Assembly (NCBI GenBank): GCA_020441605.1
Contig: JAGRLX010000121.1
Coordinates: forward strand, 1-15,340
DNA: 15,340 bases
Origin: Alphaproteobacteria bacterium
GTDB taxonomy: Bacteria; Pseudomonadota; Alphaproteobacteria; Rhizobiales; Aestuariivirgaceae
Direction of reading: 5' to 3'
Position numbers and translations under genes: made by a program. Shown here piece by piece: positions 12,900 to 15,340 of this stretch. The notes below the pieces were generated by a model. That model did no database searches and was not told where the DNA came from. It saw only the letters and a program-made list of their open reading frames with translations. Numbering within the stretch: the first letter of the stretch is position 1; each line of letters begins with the position of its first letter.

Positions 12900-14441
12900 C
12901 TACTTCTGCAGGTGATTTCCACGATAGGCGAGGCTTTCGCTATCGACACTCTTCACGGCCTGGTCATTCGCCTTGGAGGTGCCTTTCACTGCCGAGGTGG
13001 TCATCGCGAACTGCATGACGGCATCGGCCGCCGCATCGCTCATCTGGTCAAGCGCTTCGAGGCTGATATTGTCGAAATCATCGCAGGTGGCATGGTAACA
13101 GGGGTCGAGCGCTTCACCTACCGTGCCGCCATAGATCTCCGCTTGTTCCACAGTCTTCAACTCCTCCGCGCCGGTGAAAAGCCCGCCCGCCGGAATGCCG
13201 ACATCGATAAAGGGCCCGTAATCGGAGCGGCCGTCGAAGGCGGTAGCCTCAAACGGAAGTGGTGGATTCTGCGAATTGAAATACTTGGCGAACACGTCCT
13301 CGATCACCGCAGAACCGTTGGGTCCGGCTGTTCCCGTGTCGGACCCGTCGCCGTCATAGACAAAGCGCACATAGTTCGGCGAGCCGATCATGTCGAAGTT
13401 GAGATTGACGGCGATGTTCTTGATCTCGCGCTTGGTGAGTCGCGAGACATAATATTCCGATCCGAGAAGGCCGGCCTCCTCCGCACCGAACCACAGGAAC
13501 CGCACCTTGTTGCGCGGCTTGATGCCTTCCGACTTCATCCTCAAGGCGATCTCCAGGATGGCAGCACTGCCGCTGCCGTTGTCCTGAATGCCCGCGCCAC
13601 CCGGCACGCTGTCGAGATGAGCACCAACGGCCACCACGCGATCGGCGCGGCCTCCGGCGGTTTCTGCGATCAGGTTCTTGGTCGTGAGGATTTCCGAACT
13701 GGTCGTGGTCGAGACATGTACGATCACGCCCTCAGGCACGAGGTTATAGAGTTCCTCGCCCACCGCGAAGGAAGCAGAGATCACCGGGATGTGGATTCCG
13801 AGCCCGCCCAGGGTACCGCCGAAATTGTCGGTCCGGCCCGGATTGCCCTCGTTGAAGATGATCACCGCAGAGGCGCCAGCTTCCTGAGCATTGAAGGCCT
13901 TCTGAAAGAAGGTGCAGGTGCCGCGCTGGACGAGCGCCACGTTGCCCGCCCCGAAACCATCGAAATCGGTGGCTGCGCAGCCGCTGGCACTGCTCGGATC
14001 GGCATCGGGCGGGATGATAATGCCGGCGGCGGGCTGCACATGAGCGGTGACATCGCCACTGCCGGAATACTCCATCGTGGCAAAATCGGCCGGTTCGCCA
14101 TAGGGCTTGATGTTGGGGCTGGTCTGGTCAAATGCCGCCGGCGCGGTCTCCTCGAAGAACGGAAAATCGAAACTCTGCTCCTCGACGGTATAGCCGGCCC
14201 CTTCCAGTTGCCCCCGCACATACGCGGCCGAGGCAGCAAAGCCATCCGTGCCAGAGGCACGGGTGCCGTAGATATCTGCGATGTCCTGAAGCGCCTGCTG
14301 ATGAGCACGGATGCCATCGACGGTCACGGCGTTGCGCAGCTTGGTGCTATTGACGCCGACGGCGCCCGAGACGATTGCAGCGCCGCTGGCCAGGCTGAGC
14401 CCAACGACACCCGTCAACAATAGCCATGATTTGGTTCGCAT
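12900..14441 (-). CDS. Exported M28-family zinc aminopeptidase with PA domain
   Basis: A 513-residue secreted or periplasmic peptidase, predicted to remove N-terminal residues from peptides with two zinc ions. It has a signal peptide (basic start, hydrophobic 6-28). An inserted PA domain spans about 130-245 (GNVALVQRGTCTFFQKAFNAQ). The M28 catalytic domain runs from about 255, with His275/Asp277 in GAHLDS, Asp287 in QDNGSG, Glu321/Glu322 in GAEEAG, Asp350 in NFDMIGS and His450 in CYHATCDD. These match the metal and catalytic set of Streptomyces griseus aminopeptidase, including the flanking cysteine pair 448/453. GGAGG about 9 bases upstream supports ATG 14441. It stands alone with its own terminator and diverges from phaC. 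Substrate preference is unknown; nutrition from external peptides is the likely role. Confidence 0.93.
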   Translation of the reverse strand: MRTKSWLLLTGVVGLSLASGAAIVSGAVGVNSTKLRNAVTVDGIRAHQQALQDIADIYGTRASGTDGFAASAAYVRGQLEGAGYTVEEQSFDFPFFEETAPAAFDQTSPNIKPYGEPADFATMEYSGSGDVTAHVQPAAGIIIPPDADPSSASGCAATDFDGFGAGNVALVQRGTCTFFQKAFNAQEAGASAVIIFNEGNPGRTDNFGGTLGGLGIHIPVISASFAVGEELYNLVPEGVIVHVSTTTSSEILTTKNLIAETAGGRADRVVAVGAHLDSVPGGAGIQDNGSGSAAILEIALRMKSEGIKPRNKVRFLWFGAEEAGLLGSEYYVSRLTKREIKNIAVNLNFDMIGSPNYVRFVYDGDGSDTGTAGPNGSAVIEDVFAKYFNSQNPPLPFEATAFDGRSDYGPFIDVGIPAGGLFTGAEELKTVEQAEIYGGTVGEALDPCYHATCDDFDNISLEALDQMSDAAADAVMQFAMTTSAVKGTSKANDQAVKSVDSESLAYRGNHLQK

Positions 14442-14592
14442 ATCGCGTTCCTCCCGTTATTTTGTCGCAGGTCGAGACTGTCATCAGCCGAACCATAGGT
14501 CAAACGGTCATTTCACCCGGGCGGAATCACTGTAAATGCCGGACGCGCTCCGAACCGCTCCCACGCCAGCTACTGCTCCGCCTGATTACCGA

Positions 14593-14621
14593 TTGGCGTT
14601 TTGCGGCAAGGTCATTACATT
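14593..14621 (+). promoter_or_regulatory. Promoter of phaC
   Basis: -35 TTGGCG, exactly 17 bases, -10 TACATT, in the 210-base gap between the divergent peptidase and synthase genes. The leader would be about 24 bases. Confidence 0.6.
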
Positions 14622-14651
14622 GTCGTCCTAATCGCCCCATAAGAGCAGGCC

Positions 14652-15340
14652 ATGACAGACAAGACGCCCCCTGCCCCATCGCAATACAATCTCGCCGATC
14701 CGGTACAATTCGCCCAGAACATGGCCAAGGTCTTCGAGCAGGCCGCCGCGATTGCCCGTTCGGTCGCCGAACGGCCGGAGCTGGCGCAGAGGGAAGCCGA
14801 ATCCCAGATCACACCGATGGAGCAGGTCTCGAAGACGCTTGGCGCCGTGGCCCAGTCCTACATGTCGGATCCGCAGAAGCTGATGGATGCCCAGATGCAG
14901 CTGTGGAACAGCTATACCCAGCTGTGGCAGAACACCTGGGCCAAGATCCTTGGCCAGGAGGCCCAGCCGGTGGCGGAACCGGCCCGCAGCGACAAGCGCT
15001 TCAAGGACAGGGACTGGCAGGAAAACACTGTCTTCGATTTCCTGAAGCAGTTCTATCTGATCTCGGCCAACTGGGCCCAGGACCTGGTGCAGAAGGCCGA
15101 GGGACTGGACGACCACACCCGGCACAAGGCTCGCTTCTATGTCGAACAGATCGCCAATGCGATCTCGCCCTCCAATTTCGCCCTGACGAATCCCGAGGTG
15201 CTGCGCGCCACCATCGCCAGCAATGGCGCGAACCTCATCGAGGGGCTGAAGAATCTGGAAGCTGACATGAAGCGCGGCGATGGCAAGCTTCGCATCAAGC
15301 AGACCGACATGAAGGCCTTCGAGATCGGCAAGAACATCGC
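14652..15340 (+). CDS. phaC: Class I poly(3-hydroxyalkanoate) synthase (3' partial)
   Basis: The first 229 residues of a PHA/PHB synthase, which polymerises 3-hydroxyacyl-CoA into storage granules; the frame runs off the window. The visible part is the poorly conserved leader (about 1-105) followed by the start of the PhaC N-terminal domain: DRDWQENTVFDFLKQFYL (about 117-134), then HKARFYVEQIANAISPSNF and LTNPEVLRATIASNGANL, all typical of class I enzymes. The alpha/beta-hydrolase core with the catalytic Cys, Asp and His lies beyond the edge and cannot be checked. AGAGCAGG just upstream serves as ribosome binding site. The promoter at 14593-14621 is close, so phaC is probably the first gene of its transcript. 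Confidence 0.93.
   Translation, partial: MTDKTPPAPSQYNLADPVQFAQNMAKVFEQAAAIARSVAERPELAQREAESQITPMEQVSKTLGAVAQSYMSDPQKLMDAQMQLWNSYTQLWQNTWAKILGQEAQPVAEPARSDKRFKDRDWQENTVFDFLKQFYLISANWAQDLVQKAEGLDDHTRHKARFYVEQIANAISPSNFALTNPEVLRATIASNGANLIEGLKNLEADMKRGDGKLRIKQTDMKAFEIGKNI

Noticed and set aside
12761..12949. N-terminal extension of homoserine dehydrogenase
   Set aside because: Would run through the terminator and the end of the peptidase gene; the family N-terminus begins at ATG 12760.
12807..14423. Very long plus-strand frame opposite the M28 peptidase
   Set aside because: Antisense to an intact peptidase with all catalytic residues; long antisense frames are common in high-G+C DNA.

Overview
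The window looks like a stretch of alphaproteobacterial chromosome, most likely Hyphomicrobiales (Rhizobiales) or a near relative. The evidence is high G+C, a protein with two cold-shock domains next to a DUF192 protein, an NDUFS4-type complex I accessory subunit, a class I PHB synthase start, and a hom-recJ pair. The lineage call is inference from gene content; no rRNA or other marker is present.

Layout. 1-966: 3' part of a sugar-type ABC transporter ATPase, cut by the window edge. 1283-2578: an RTX calcium-binding protein, probably secreted by a type I system. 5448 down to 2631 (minus strand): cold-shock protein, DUF192 protein, tRNA-Pro, NDUFS4-like subunit, fatty acid hydroxylase/sterol desaturase-type membrane enzyme, tRNA-Arg, all with short gaps. 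A tRNA-Pro promoter lies ahead of the last four. 5449-5978 holds no convincing gene. 5979-6740: a sirtuin, diverging from glyoxalase I (6752-7171) with only 11 bp between the proposed starts. 7172-8292 (minus): an SDR oxidoreductase and a cupin protein overlapping by ATGA. 8345-8731: a small four-helix membrane protein built from two similar halves.

8749-9558 is the most unusual part. The last 17 bp of tRNA-Glu (9542-9616, minus) occur again as a direct repeat at 8749-8765, as expected for integration into the 3' end of a tRNA gene. The roughly 0.8 kb between the copies has lower G+C. It holds one small secreted protein with six cysteines, preceded by an FNR/FixK-type box in the position of a class II activated promoter. 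It also holds a decayed reading frame and a long dyad. I see no integrase.

9669-12760 (minus): recJ directly behind hom. 12900-14441 (minus): an exported M28 zinc aminopeptidase with a PA domain and a good terminator. 14652-15340: the start of phaC, cut by the window edge, behind a clear sigma70-type promoter.

Most genes are housekeeping or general metabolism: threonine/methionine precursor synthesis, recombination, methylglyoxal detoxification, PHB storage, respiratory complex I. The accessory content is the RTX protein, the unknown membrane protein and the tRNA-Glu-linked mini-island.
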